This document shows positions 11,356 through 24,600 of a stretch of DNA of 64,000 nucleotides, one piece after another. The notes under the pieces are model-generated. The model searched no databases. It saw nothing but the letters and a program-made list of their open reading frames with translations, and was not told the DNA's origin. Numbering within the stretch: position 1 is the stretch's first letter; the number at the start of each line of letters is the position of its first letter. The position numbers and the translations under genes were made by a program. Source of the stretch: Camellia lanceoleosa (lineage: Eukaryota; Streptophyta; Magnoliopsida; Ericales; Theaceae); contig CM045758.1 of assembly GCA_025200525.1 (NCBI GenBank), forward strand, positions 2,356,001-2,420,000, written 5' to 3'.

Positions 11356-13915
11356 ATAGTGTCACACTCTCACACTTTCTCTTCTCTCAAAACCTTTAAG
11401 CTATCGTATCACATCATTTGATGGGATTTGTGGGGAAGGATGTTGTGTAGATACAACACCGTTCATTATTTTGTGTTAATGTCATAAAAAATAATACAAT
11501 AAGTGTCAATTGGTAAATGATATGGAGTACTGTTTCACAATCACATAATAATTTTTTTCCCCATAATGTCTTGATGGATTGAGGGGATTAGAGAGGAATT
11601 AGAGAGATGGGGAATTACATATATTGTGGAATTTAATTTATTTATTTATCATTTGTTTCGGTAATGAGATTAAAATTGATAGGTCAATAGTTTGCTTATA
11701 ATCCACAAAATAGTGGGATTATCTCATATCATGTAGTATTATTCAATCCCATCTTATAAAATTCATATCAAACGTGTCCTAAGGAAAATGGAGAGCATTA
11801 TATATATATTTTTTTGTGCGTGACAGACTATATAACCATATTCCTAATCCAAATATAACAAATTTATGATACGTTGGTTGTGTTGTCCTTTTTGGTGGCT
11901 CTAATTTTTGTCCCACATTATTATTCTCTTTACTCTTATCATATGTATATTTGTGATCCTATACTGTTCAAAATATGGTGAAAGTGTGGCAAAAATGGAT
12001 GTAAAAGTAAAACAAACCTCCTATAAAATTTTTATGATCTGGATAAAAATTTAAAATTTGAAATGAACTAGAATCTACCTAATCAACAATTCATGTTACT
12101 AATTTTTGTATATATATAAAATTTGGTATAGGATGAATTATACGTTCACCCTTAAATTTGTATCCAAATTTTATTTTGGTACCTTGTCTTTGTTTGTAAT
12201 AATAGTGGTTTGGAATGATCTAAATTAGTGTACTTTTTGACTTTTTATGAAATATGAATTGGGTATGGGTTGGGTTTGAAGTGATGTGATAAAGAAGTAA
12301 TGTGACTTAAATAAGATGATGTAACTTAAATAGGATAGTGACTTTTTGACTTTTTTAGGACACCCCAAACAATAAGTTTCTGTGCTTTATTTAAGTCCTT
12401 TGTTATCTCATCATTTGTAATTTGAGTAAAAGTTAAAATTTAAAAGATCAAAGGGATATTTGAATAAAAACTATATGATGAGAAAGATAATTTTTTATGC
12501 AACTTCTTTGTCTATAATACACTTAAAATGTCCTCACGGGAACACGTGCCATCCAATTTTTTAGCAAGTGATGCGAAAGCCAAATTAAAACATGATGAGT
12601 TGAAGTTTAAAATTTTAATTATTATAATTATAAATTGAGTGATTAAAATAAAATTAAAATGAAAGTTTAAAAGTAAAAAATGTAATTGATTGAATAGATT
12701 GTATAGCATAATTTTATTTACGAAAACAATACAATTTGATGAAATATGTCTCTCTCGACACCAATCGAACTGGCTGGCTGTTGGGGGTGGTTTCTTGGCT
12801 GCTGGTGGAGAGCACCATTTACATATGCATGCATGAGCATGAACAAAATAGCAGTAGCAGTATAGTAGTAGTAGAGTAACAGTAACAGTATGAGTAATAG
12901 TAGGAGTAGTAGTAGTAAGATAAGAGCATGAGTATTAGTAACTAGTATAAGCCTCTCCCCACCATTTGCTCATGCTTGTTACGCGGGTGTCCTGTCGACT
13001 GTTATGTCACAATATATACAAACCCTAACACCACCACCACCCACCAATCCCCATTAACTCTCTCTTTCTCTCTCTCAAGTTTAAATTAAAAAAAAAAAAT
13101 TATAGAACGGAACGAGTGTGATAGACAAAAGCGGGACAGATGAGATCTTTTTGTGGTCCTAGAACACTTGTATTCAAATTTCTAGCACGTCCGATAATGG
13201 ATAAAATATATATATATATATATATATAATGTTCATATTCTTTAAATAAATAAAAAAAAAAATCATTAAGCTAATGTGCAAAACAAGCATAGCATTTCAA
13301 ATTATTATTCAGGATCCCACTTTTGTCTAGTTGGGGAGAGAAGGAATTCTGTATAGTTGTCTCTAATAATTTGGATTATTCATCTTGCTTGTAAATTATT
13401 CATGAAAAAAAAGGATTTGTCTACTAATCTAAATAATATGAGTTTATCACATTTATCTTTAAAAAAAATTCAAAATCATATTTATTTATTTATAAAATAA
13501 ATATAACATATGATTAGAATAATTGAATCAATATAAGAGATTTTCATAAGTGGTTTCTGTACAAAGACATTTAGGTTCTGTTATGATAGAAAATAAAAAA
13601 TGGCAAAAAGTGAAGTGAAAGAAATACAAATTTATTTTCCTGTATGTATTTGAATAGATGAAAATTCTTGTAAGAAAATGATGGGAAAAAAATATAATCA
13701 TTTGAATAATAGGGAGATGTGAAGAGAAACATGAGCAGAAATGGAAATTTTGTATGAAAAAATATAAACTAATTTGAGTTATACTCTTTTGAGTTATACT
13801 CTATTACTTTTTAAAACGTTTTATCTAAACAAACACATACAAATTTTTTTTTTCTTTTACTTTTTTTGTATTATCTATCTAATTAAATTGAGCCTTAAGA
13901 TGAATGTGGAAGTGG
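11356..13915. other. Intergenic DNA with one MITE-like copy and simple repeats
   Basis: The segment 12203-12372 (gtgactttttgactttttt followed by a caccccaaac-type end) matches a second copy at 40727-40903, indicating a small MITE family. A tag/cag trinucleotide stretch lies at 12848-12925 and a (TA)n run at 13208-13230. No gene was recognised. Confidence 0.45.
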
Positions 13916-13919
13916 AACA

Positions 13920-15464
13920 TGTTAGAAATGGTTGGGAAAATTTTAGGTAAAATCAGAATTTTTTTTTAAGTTTGATCTATTTTTTAGATGGGTCCCATGT
14001 GAGTGGTAACGCGTTTTATGCTACGTTGTGATTCATGTGGTATATTTAGTTGCACAAAACCATTATCGAGTGAATGAAAAATTAAAGCCAAAGTGTGCTC
14101 CATGTAAATGGAGTTTTGGTAGAAATTCCTTAAAATTGGAAAATGGCTTGTCCCACATTGATTTTGTGGGAAGTTTTGAATGGGTTTATAAAGCATAAGA
14201 TTGGAACTTGGGGTCTACCCTAAGGGGTACCCAAGTTTTGTAGAGAGGGAGATTATGGGCTAGACCCATTGGACCCAAAAAATCACCATACACCGCCGTC
14301 CGTCCAGTCAGGCGGGTTGGGCTTGTTCGGCCCAATACTAATTTTTTTGGGCAAAAAACGTTTGAATTTAAATTTTATTTTTTGAAATAAAATCTGTCTG
14401 AATTTCTGTCTAGATTAATTTCAAATTTTGAATTCAAATTGTTGCACCTCTCCAGAATGTTATACAGGTTTTAGACAGATCCGAATCTGTCCAGATTCAC
14501 ACCCAAAACCGGTTTTATCTATGCAACAGATTCGGGTATATGTTCAAAATTCAAAAACAAACAGTGCCTTAAACAGATTTGTATCTGTTTACTTCAAATT
14601 GAACAGGTACTGTACCTATTCAATTCAAAATGGAAAGTCACCAATCCATCTATAAATAAATTAGCCCTCATTTGTTATTGAGATTCACTAAATTCGTCCA
14701 AAATAATTCTGCATCTATTCTCTTCATATTGCTGCATTTAATTTTTGTGAGAAAGAGTGTATACACTAAGTGTGTTCGTTTAACAAATAAATTATAGTAT
14801 TGCATTTATTTGTTGTTGATCATTTCATCCTGGGAGATAGATATCCATATTCTGAAAGTACCGTGGAGATGACGAATCTGTCTTAAGGAGACAGTGTCGA
14901 ACACTGGACTTGATCATATTATTATTCGAAGATATTGATCAAATAAGTTATTTATTTATTTTCTGTTTTGTTATTGTTAATTTAAATCAGATTTTAATTT
15001 TGTTTTTGTAACAAAATAAAATCTATTTTTATTTATTTAATTCTTTTTGTAGTTTGATTTTTGTAATCAAACATTCATTCTTCTTTTCTATTTTTCTTTT
15101 ATATTCTATTTGTCATTTAGTATCTAAATAGAATTAATTAATTTAAATACAGTAAAAATTATGCCACTCAACTGGACAACACTGTTTAAGCCGAATCCTA
15201 TTATTTATTTTGTACATCGGTGCAAAGTTACCGACATATGAACACATGGCATCATCAGCCTGGTTCTGGACACAGTTGGCATTGAGTAAGTGAGTGAAAT
15301 ACCAGATTTAATATTTTACGAAATTATTCAACTGCAATTTGATTAGTGTCATTGCCAAGTTCGTATATATATATATATATATGTAAAGGAACCATCCAAT
15401 GTTGTATAAAAATATTCGACCACCCAAATATTTTCGAAAGTATTCTAAAAAACATATTCCAACA
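13920..15464. mobile_element. Possible degraded LTR-retrotransposon or solo-LTR remnant
   Basis: The region starts TGTTAGAAATGG and ends ATTCCAACA, the TG...CA form of LTR ends. It contains motifs often seen in plant LTRs (TGTCCCACATTG at 14150) and higher-complexity non-coding sequence than its flanks. The bases outside the proposed ends do not match, so no target duplication supports these limits. No gag or pol open frame remains. Confidence 0.3.
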
Positions 15465-16205
15465 AGTATTAAGTTCTTTTGATTAAATTGAATTAGGCTT
15501 GGACAAATAAATCAGTATAAATTTATAAAAGTATTATATATAAAAGTTATTAATAATTAAATGATATTAAAATAATCATCTATCTTCATTATATAAATTA
15601 TTTATTTTAATATTATTAATAATTTTACTTCAATGTGCATGATGCACACACAGCGCTTGTTAAAATTAGGTCAAGCAGTAAAAAGTTGAAAAAGGATACA
15701 CAACTACTAGGGTTAAGCCATTGTGGTTAACCCTAGAAAAAGAAGGTAATTACATAGGGTCAAAAGTGTGTCATAACTCATAAGAGACAGAGGAGAGAGG
15801 GATAAGGTTGGGGAGCATGATGATATGATGAGATTACCAAGGGCATTAATATTTACAGTGGGGGTGGGGGATGGAGTCAGGCTTTTCAATAATATAATAC
15901 CAAAAATAACTTATGCATGTGTTTTACCGTCTTTTGATTCCTTTCTTGACGGTCAAACTTAACTCTCTCACAGAGAGATAGAGATAGAGAGAGTTTTTGC
16001 ACCCTTCGAGATCCTCTCTCTCCTCCTTTCTGCCACCCACTTCTTCTTAAACTATTCTCATTTCTCACCCCCACTATAGTTTATCACCATTTATACAACA
16101 TGTATATACATACATATTTTGTACGTATTACTATTTACTTTTCATTCAAAGTACTTAATTTTGTTTTGAATAATAATTTTTATTCACTACTTATATATAT
16201 AGTTT
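15465..16205. other. Intergenic, no gene recognised
   Basis: AT-rich DNA with a short GA/CT-rich tract around 15960-16030. The minus-strand open frame there (15886-16074) is driven by that tract and has no recognisable domain. Confidence 0.4.
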
Positions 16206-16995
16206 AAGGGTGAATTGCAAATACACTCGTTGAGATTTGATTAAAATATGAATCGCTCCTTATGATTTTGAAAATTATATTGCATCGCATGAAGTTTCTA
16301 ATTTTATAATAAATCGTCCATTTTATTAATAAATCATCAAGTCAATTAATAGTTTTTAATGATGTTAGAAATATGTTTCAATTAATAATTTAAGTAATTT
16401 TATTATTATATAGGAGAATAATTATGAATTTTATTTTTTAGTTAATTTTGTTAAATAAAAAATACTAATAAAGAAATATTTGTAATTTTTCAAATTACAG
16501 AACACAATCTATATTTTAAACAAACTTTAGTGATGTATTCATAATTTACTCTAAATGATATTGATGCCGACAGTTACGTTGAAATCGACTAATGTGGTTT
16601 GTTTTGATTGATTTTTACACGCAATAATAAAAATTAGGATAAATTGCAAATATACTCAGTTTTGTTTAAAATATGAATTGTTTTTTATAAGTTAAAAAAT
16701 TATAAATATCATCTTGTCCAATTTTTTTATTTAGCAAAATTAACTGAAAAAATAAAATTCCTGACAGCTATTATATTCAATAATAAAATTATCTGAATTA
16801 TTAATTAAAATAAATTTCTAATATCATTAAAAATTATTAATTGACTTAATGATATTTATTAATAAAAGGAATTATGTATTATAAAATTAGAAATTTCAAA
16901 AGGCGTGATATAATTTTTAAAACTATAAAAACAACTCTTATTTGGACAAACTTCACTTTATTACTACTGTGATTTGGGCCATATACGAGTAAATC
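16206..16995. mobile_element. Foldback (long inverted repeat) MITE-like structure
   Basis: The arm 16255-16465 is the imperfect reverse complement of 16727-16950; for example TCAAGTCAATTAATAGTTTT pairs with AAAATTATTAATTGACTTAA. Outer ends with GTGAATTGCAAATACACTCG and a GAGTAAATCC-type end are related. A direct copy of the outer end (ataaattgcaaatatactcag) lies at 16640, so two elements or a nested copy are present. No coding capacity. Confidence 0.55.
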
Positions 16996-17300
16996 CCCCT
17001 AATGTTTGGAGACAATTACACAACTCTCACATAATTTGTAGAGTAAAGTGCACTGTTAAACATTCCGTCCAATTTAACAATAAATATAAAATACATGAAA
17101 AACATAAGGGGTTATAAGTTCATTTGCAAATTTTAAGAGAGAAATCCCAAATGAGATTAAAGCGCACTTTTACTTTCAAAACAAATAACAAAAATATAAG
17201 GATATTTTAATCTTTTTCATTAAATCATTAATGGTCCCAATGGTGCACTTCAGTGCACAAATCACAACAGAGTTATGTGATCATTTTTAAAATCACACAA

Positions 17301-17541
17301 GGGTGTTGTTTGGCAAGTTGGTTTATGGCTAAAATAGTCACAAAAGATAAAATAGGCTATTTTAGTCACAACAAACAAAACATTACATCCAACCCATAAT
17401 CATTACACTATTCTCTCACAAAAAAAATCAAAAAAATCGAAAAACCAAAAAGTCCTTCCCAAACCAAGCTTTTTAGCCCAGACTAAAATAGTCAAAAAAG
17501 TTAAAAAGCCAAAAAATCAACCCACTTTCCAAACGGAGGCT
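17301..17541. mobile_element. MITE of the GTTTGGCAA / CTAAAATAGT family
   Basis: Ends are inverted: GTTTGGCAAGTTGG at the left and CCACTTTCCAAAC at the right, with ggctaaaatagtcac and gactaaaatagtc inside each end. Relatives lie at 23797-24038, 37853-38085 and 42351-42590. Confidence 0.5.
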
Positions 17542-19565
17542 AAGGGATAAACTACACATGATTCAAATTACAAGAATAAAGTTTGCCTTCCTATTTTAAG
17601 CAAACTGTGAGAAATTTATTTGTACCCTACAAAATTAACCATATTGATTGGTTATTGGCCCAAATACTATATATTTTTTTTTTTGAGAACTTAATGATAA
17701 GTCCCATATACAAAGTTGAAAACTAATGTAGTCCAAAATAAAATACATGTACCAATAAGTCCTATATATTTTTAATTGTTATCAAAAAATTTGATATTTT
17801 TTTTTGGAAAAAAAAACAATTTAAAGACCTACACCCATCATTGGCAGACTTCTGTCAGACGGTCATCAAAGATTTGCTGAAATGTTCAACATAATCGAAA
17901 TTTGTCGGAATGTTTTGAACGTCACCGGAAGTTGCCAGAATGGCTAGAATGCTCGCTAGATGTCAAGAATATTATCGGAGACTTATTGGAATGTCTAGAA
18001 TATTGTCAAAAAAAAATTTGAAAAACTAAAGCGAAAAAATGTAGCAAAATATGCAAAATATTGTTAAACTAAAAAAAGAAAAAAAACCTAAGAATAACAA
18101 ACAACAACAATGGAAAAAACATATATATTATTTTCAATTTGTAGGGTTTAAGTAAATAATCTCTAATATTGATTAAACTGAACAGCAAGTTTTGAAAATA
18201 TAAAATGATACAGTTTCAGAGTATGATTATATTAAGTATTTATCCTTATTAATCAAACTGAAGAACATGTTATAAAACTGTAAAATTTTACAGTTTTAAA
18301 GAAAGTTTTGAAACCGTAAAATTTTACAGTTCTAATTAGCACCCAAAAAAAAAAAATGAAATTAGAAAATTTTACGATTTTTACCACATGTAACTAAAAC
18401 TTAAAAACAACTTGTTTAGAACTTAAAAATTTTCTCCATTATAACAGGAAAATAGAAGTATGTAATATAGAAAAAGTAAACAAACTGAGAGATCGAATGA
18501 AAGAAACAGATATAGAGAGATGTTTGTACTCCGACAATTATTTTTTGGTTTAGAATCTAAAGTAGATATAGTCGGATCTAATGTGTTGATTCAAGTAGAT
18601 CTACTCATATTTTTCGTCGGAAACTCATCTTTTTCACTGTCAGTGAGTGGGAAGTAAGGAGTTGTTGTTCAGTGGTTTCCAGTGAATCCCAATCAATGGT
18701 GGTCGCCAGTTATCGGTGACTGAAGATTGGAAAGAGAAAGAAAATAAGGAAAGCGTGGTCATGGTCATCGCCGATATCAGAGAAAAAGATATAAAGAGAA
18801 GAAACAAAGTGTAGAAAAAGATGACAAGATAAATGAGTATAGAATTTTTGAATCTATATAAAAGGTTTTAAGATTAAATAAACTACACACTTTTCAAAAA
18901 AGATTTTTGAGTAATTTGCCGTTTTTTTATCAATTGATGTGGCTTTTTAATTTTTCAAATTTTATTGAGCATTACTATTCAAACTCAAAAGTTAGATTCA
19001 GTAATGTATTAAGAAGATAATTGGTTAATAATTAAATATTTTTTAATTATCAAGCGATTATCTTAACACATCACTAAATTTATAAAGTGAATATAAAAAG
19101 TAAACATGTATATTATTTTTCTTTTATTAATAAATGACAGAATAATTTGTAGAAACATTTGTACATGTTGAAATTTTTAAAATAGCAGTCCGTGTGTCTG
19201 ACTATATTCTCAATGTGAATAACAAGCATTGAATTTAGTCTATTATTCTATATTAAAGAAGACTTTTTTTTAGTGCATGTAGCTTACTAAAGTAAAGGAG
19301 GAATTGAATTTAGTCGTATCTAATATACTTGATTATTGCAATTGTTTGTTATGAACTCATGTTTTTCCTTTTTTATATATAAACACACAAGAGGAGAGAG
19401 AGAGAGAGAGAGTTGACAGAGAAAAAAATTAACAATCAGATTCACTCAAAGGAAGAGTGGAGAGAGAAACAGTTGACAAAAACTTTTGAGGGAGGGGTGT
19501 TTATGTATGAGGGAGAGAGGGACTATGTATTCCTTAATTGGATCCCTTAGGCGTAGGAATATATT

Positions 19566-19603
<38 letters not shown>

Positions 19604-21290
19604 CTTCCAATCTGTCCCAAAATCTTGAGAATGAAATAACCTCAAGACCCGGAAGACAAGGGCTAGTGTTCAAGTATAGGGGTACAGCAAGCAAACCCAT
19701 CTTCTAATTTAATCTTTTTCACTCTTTTTTTTTAAAATTTTTTATTTTATAGCAAATGTGAAGGATTCTCTAGCTTTGTATACATTATAGTAAAAATAAA
19801 TAATGTCAGTCTCAGTCACAACCTCAGTCTCAGTCATGCATGAATTATTGCTATGTGTTCAGTAGAGAGAGAGAGAGAGAGACCCCCCGCTTGCAGCGGG
19901 GGAGCAGAGCAGTTTGATGATTTGGACTGGGGATAATAGTAAAATAACAGTATGGATGGATGGAATATGAGAAAGTTATGGGTGCTTAAAGGCCGCCTCA
20001 GGGGTCCTCTCTCTGAGTCTCTCTCTGTCTCTCTTCCATACACACACAGGAGAGAGATGGCAATTATGAATGAAATGAAATGAAATGAAAGAAATAGTTG
20101 AGAAATATGAAAACGGATTACGGAATTTGATATAATTTTATTTTATTTTATGAGATGAATTTAGAATCGAATACAATCTTATCACCTTAAGTGAATTATA
20201 TATTTTTATAACACTTACATGGTAATAGGATTGTATCTGATTCCGTCATTCATTTGAGTACAAATTAAAAAAACTGCGAAATGAAAAAGTAGGGGAGGGA
20301 GGGTTGGTTAGGGTTTTGGCAGCTGGACCAGATATCTGACAGTGAAATGACTTATGTCCAACTGGGCATGAATGAATAATATGATATGAATAAACGGGTG
20401 TTGAGAGGAGCTACGTGTGGGTTTCTTGTCACACCCTTTGTCAGATTTCATCTTTCTTCCACAGGTGTTCTCTTTAGTCAATTAGCCACAGCTAAACCAA
20501 ACCAAACCAAACCAAGTAGAAGAATATTAATGAAAATGAAAGGGTATATCCCTGAAACTGCTAGGTTTGTTTTAAGGCTACGAAACCACATGCTCATGGG
20601 TTATGTATGAGTTCCTTTATTTTATTCATGTGTTTCCCTAATAATAAATAATTTACAATTAACTATAAAAAAGGCATGAAGATAAGTTCCAGTGCTCAAC
20701 TTGCTACAGCTACTATTGCCTATTTTTGGATGAAAACGAAAGAAAGAGTTTTCAACTTATTTATGTAGAAAAGTACAACAAGAAGCAAGCAGGCCACAAT
20801 TCAAATTTTTATAGGCTTGTGTATCCTTTTTTATTTTTTATCTTATTTTATTTTATGTCAGTGAGCCAATACTGATTAATAAAATTCTTAAGAGAGATTG
20901 AGAAAAAAAACAAACTTTGGTGTTTTGAGGAAGAATGGGAAGAAGTAGTCATGTTTATCAGTATTTGTATGTTCTAAAAAAAATTAATTTTTTATTAAAA
21001 AAAGTAATATACATATATATAATTCATATTTAATTTTTTACATAAAATTTACACTTCAATATAATCCTTTCATTTCTTTGATAGTAAAAAAATGACATAA
21101 GATAAATTGTTTCAAAATATTTACAATTCAATCATGTGCAAAGACACAATCACATTTTGAAATTTTTAGTACTCCAGTAGTTATGAGTTCTTTAAAAAAC
21201 AAAGTGAAAAAAAAAAAAAAAACAAAAATTGAAAACAAAGGAGAGGAAGACAAAAATACGAGGCTACCCTCGTGAGTCTACCATTTGCTT
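17542..21290. other. Intergenic region upstream of BBM, simple repeats only
   Basis: No gene was recognised. Contains a palindromic CCCCCCGCTTGCAGCGGGGG at 19883-19902, GA/CT runs at 19391-19412, 19567-19599 and 19865-19882, and a ccaaaccaaaccaaaccaa tract near 20497-20516. The open frames at 19446-19707 and 19834-20043 are translations of the GA/CT repeats. The distal BBM promoter presumably lies in the last 1-2 kb, but no cis-element can be assigned with confidence. Confidence 0.4.
19567..19599. repeat. (GA)n microsatellite
   Basis: An uninterrupted AG dinucleotide run of about 33 bp, flanked by other GA-rich stretches upstream at 19391-19412. Confidence 0.9.
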
Positions 21291-21295
21291 CTCAT

Positions 21296-21304
21296 TCATA
21301 TAAG
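21296..21304 (+). promoter_or_regulatory. Candidate TATA element of BBM
   Basis: CATATAAGG lies about 320 bp upstream of the BBM start codon and is followed by a CT/GA-rich leader, as in many plant 5' leaders. Assignment rests on motif and position only. Confidence 0.3.
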
Positions 21305-21617
21305 GAGGGTTTGGGATTAGAGCTTTGACTGCCTTTGAATTAGAGGGGCACTTCATTTATCACGGTAGCCCTAAGAAAGAGAGAGAGAAAGAGAAAGTTT
21401 ATTTATTACTTATAACTCTTCAGAGAGATTTTGTAGTACTACTTACTATTCATTCTGCCTTGGAAGAATTGAGTTGAGTTTCTCTTCATTTCTTTAGACC
21501 TTTCCGCTTCTTCCTTCTCCTTTCAAGTTCAACTCATGGTTTTCTCTCTAAAACTCTAGTATATCTTAGTTCAGTCTCACCCCATAGCCACAGGAAGGAC
21601 CTTGAAAATACTAATTA

Positions 21618-24600
21618 ATGGCTTCTTCCATGAACAACTGGTTGGGTTTTTCTCTCTCACCACAAGAACTCCCACCCCAGCAGCAGCAGCCTCAGCGTCA
21701 TCATCAAGATGAAATCTCCGGTACAGATGTCTCCGCTGAATGCTTTGATCTCTCTTCTGACTCATCTGTTCTTCCTTCTCTAAACCTCCCAGCCCCTTTT
21801 GGCATATTTGAAGCATTCAACAGAAACAATCAATCTCAAGGTTTGTTCTTTACATCGCATACCCATCAAATCATTTACAACTACTATATCTAGAAACATG
21901 CATAAAGAATTTTTATTTATTTATTTATTTTTCTCTTCTTTTGGTTTGCTTGCAGATTGGAATATGAAAGATATGAGTATGAACTCTGACATTAACTACA
22001 AAACAAACTCATCATCAGACTATTCTATGCTAATGGGTAGGTCATGCAATAGTCAGAACCTTGAAAACCAAGGTGGGCCAAAGCTTGAAAACTTCCTCGG
22101 TGGACACTCTTTTTCCGATCGGTGCAACACCATTAGCTCTGCTTCTTATGGTGGCGGTGCTGCTGCTGACTACAACATGTATCCAAACTGTTCGTTGCAG
22201 CTTCCGTCGGAGGCAATCGCCGATAATGGCCAAGGGATTAATGGAGGAGTAAGCATTAACAACAACTCCACCACCACGACCACGACCACCACCACTATAG
22301 GCCTTTCTATGATCAAGAACTGGTTGAGGAATCAACCGACACCGACACAGCCAGAGAACAAGAATGACGGTGGTTGCGGTGGTGGTATTGGAGGAGTGGC
22401 TAAAGGAAGACCAACAAGTGCACAGACTTTGTCGCTATCGATGAGGACCGAGTCTCCTCTGCCGCTTTTGACTGCAAGTGGTGGTGCTAGCGGTGGCGGT
22501 GGCGGTGGAGGAGGTGAGAGTACTTCATCAGATAACAGCCAGCCCAAGGAGACAACTCTCGATGCGCAAACTGGTGCAATAGAGGCGGTGCCTCGCAAAT
22601 CTATTGACACATTTGGTCAAAGGACTTCCATATACCGTGGTGTAACCAGGTAAAATATCCAAATTTTGAACTTCGGATGCCATTATTTATTGATATATCA
22701 ATTGATATTGTTTGATACCAACTAAACTATATAGACCACACATAGATGGTTTGAAATAATTTTATTTACACTTTTGCATGTTTGTTCTTCAAATTATTTT
22801 GTGCACTTTTGTAGACATGAACATTTGTGTTTATTGTAATCTTGATTTTTTTGTGCATGTTAAAACTTTTTGAGGGTGATTTTGATTTTACAGACATAGA
22901 TGGACAGGTAGATATGAGGCTCATCTATGGGATAATAGTTGTAGAAGAGAAGGACAGACTCGAAAAGGAAGGCAAGGTATGAGATAGTTAGATTTTTTTA
23001 TTTCTAAATTTAAATAAAAACATTTTATTTTGTATTTAACATGTTTGTCTGTTTTTTGGACTGATTTCTTATATAATGATTTGGTATGGGGGTTCTTCAA
23101 CGTCTCTGCAGTTTATTTGGGTGAGTTAAAAAGTGCTCCCTTTTGTTCTTCCTTTTTTATATTCCCTTAAAATTAATTCACTTGATTAATGTAACTTTTT
23201 TGCATGAGATCAAGGATTTTCCAAACCAATGATTTTGGTTTTTTTTTTTAATCATTTGTAATATGTTTTGGAAATATAGGAGGTTATGATAAGGAAGAGA
23301 AAGCAGCCAGAGCTTATGACCTAGCAGCATTGAAGTACTGGGGCACCACTACCACTACAAATTTCCCTGTAAGTTTCTATTTCCATTTCAATTTTTGAAA
23401 ATAATAAATTAATACCTAAGACATTTTTTAAATTGTGACCCTGAAGTTTTGTCCCACCCATTTTTTTGAGACTAAATAATTCTTCATATGGGACGGGAAA
23501 GGCTCTATAGCAATCAGTTATCACACATTAAAAGGTTTCAATCCTTTTTTTTTTTTTTTCTAAGATTACAAAAGTTGGGAATTTATATCCAAAAAGTTGG
23601 ATGTCCTAATTTTACCATCAAACATAAAATGTGGGTTCATACTGTATTTCACATATTTTTGTTTTGGTATTTTTACAGTTATTTTATTTTTGTTTTGAAA
23701 TGTCAGATAAGCAACTACGAGAAAGAAATTGAAGAAATGAAGCACATGACCAGGCAGGAGTATGTTGCATCTCTTCGAAGGTACATATATATAATAGGTG
23801 TTTGGAAAGTTGCTATTTTAGTAGATTATTTTAGTTTTTGACTATTTTAATAAGTTAAAATTTTTATATTTGAAAACATAATTGAATTTTTTTGTAGTTG
23901 GATATAATATTTGTGAGAAAAAAAGTGAAATGATTATGAGTTTAATGTGACATTTTGTCATATTGACTATTTTAACCTATTTTGTCATTTTGTGAATTTA
24001 GCCCAAAAAGCTAAAAAAAAATCTTTGCCAAACACCCCATAGGACAGAAATGCACTCTTGATTTCATTGTGATATTGATTTATATATGAAAAGGAACTAA
24101 TGAATGAAATTAGTATTTAATACTCTCTGGGCATGTTTGATTGGGTGGATTAGAGTATGGGATTGGGATTGTTAATCCGTTGGCTCAATTATCCTATATT
24201 TGTTTTAACATTTTGATTTAAGATTATTAATCCAATGGATAAATTAATCCAACAAATTTGTAGGATTATTAGTAATGGGGTAGGGGTGAGATTATTAATC
24301 CAATGGATATTAATCCAATTGGATAGTGAATACCACACTAATTTAATAGGATTATTAATATTTCACTATTAATCTTGTAAATCTAACATGACCTTTATGT
24401 TTAATGCAGAAAGAGCAGTGGTTTTTCTCGTGGAGCATCAATCTATCGAGGAGTTACCAGGTAAACTTAACCGGATTGATTGTCACATCTGCATTCTTAT
24501 ATATCTTTCATTCAGCTTTTCCTCATCTGTATTAGGCCATTGTTGATGAATTTTATTTCTGTCTTTTTTTCCTTTTTTTTAATGCACTGTCATCTTAAAA

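Noticed and set aside
1..11400. CRISPR-like array suggested by spaced repeats
   Set aside because: Repeat units are hundreds of bases long with related interiors and Helitron ends; a plant nuclear context makes CRISPR inapplicable.
12512..12709. 65-codon minus-strand frame
   Set aside because: AT-rich, low-complexity Leu/Ile/Asn/Phe sequence with no splice or domain support.
19446..20043. Open frames on both strands near GA/CT runs
   Set aside because: Created by microsatellite sequence without stops; the peptides are runs of Arg-Glu or Ser-Leu.
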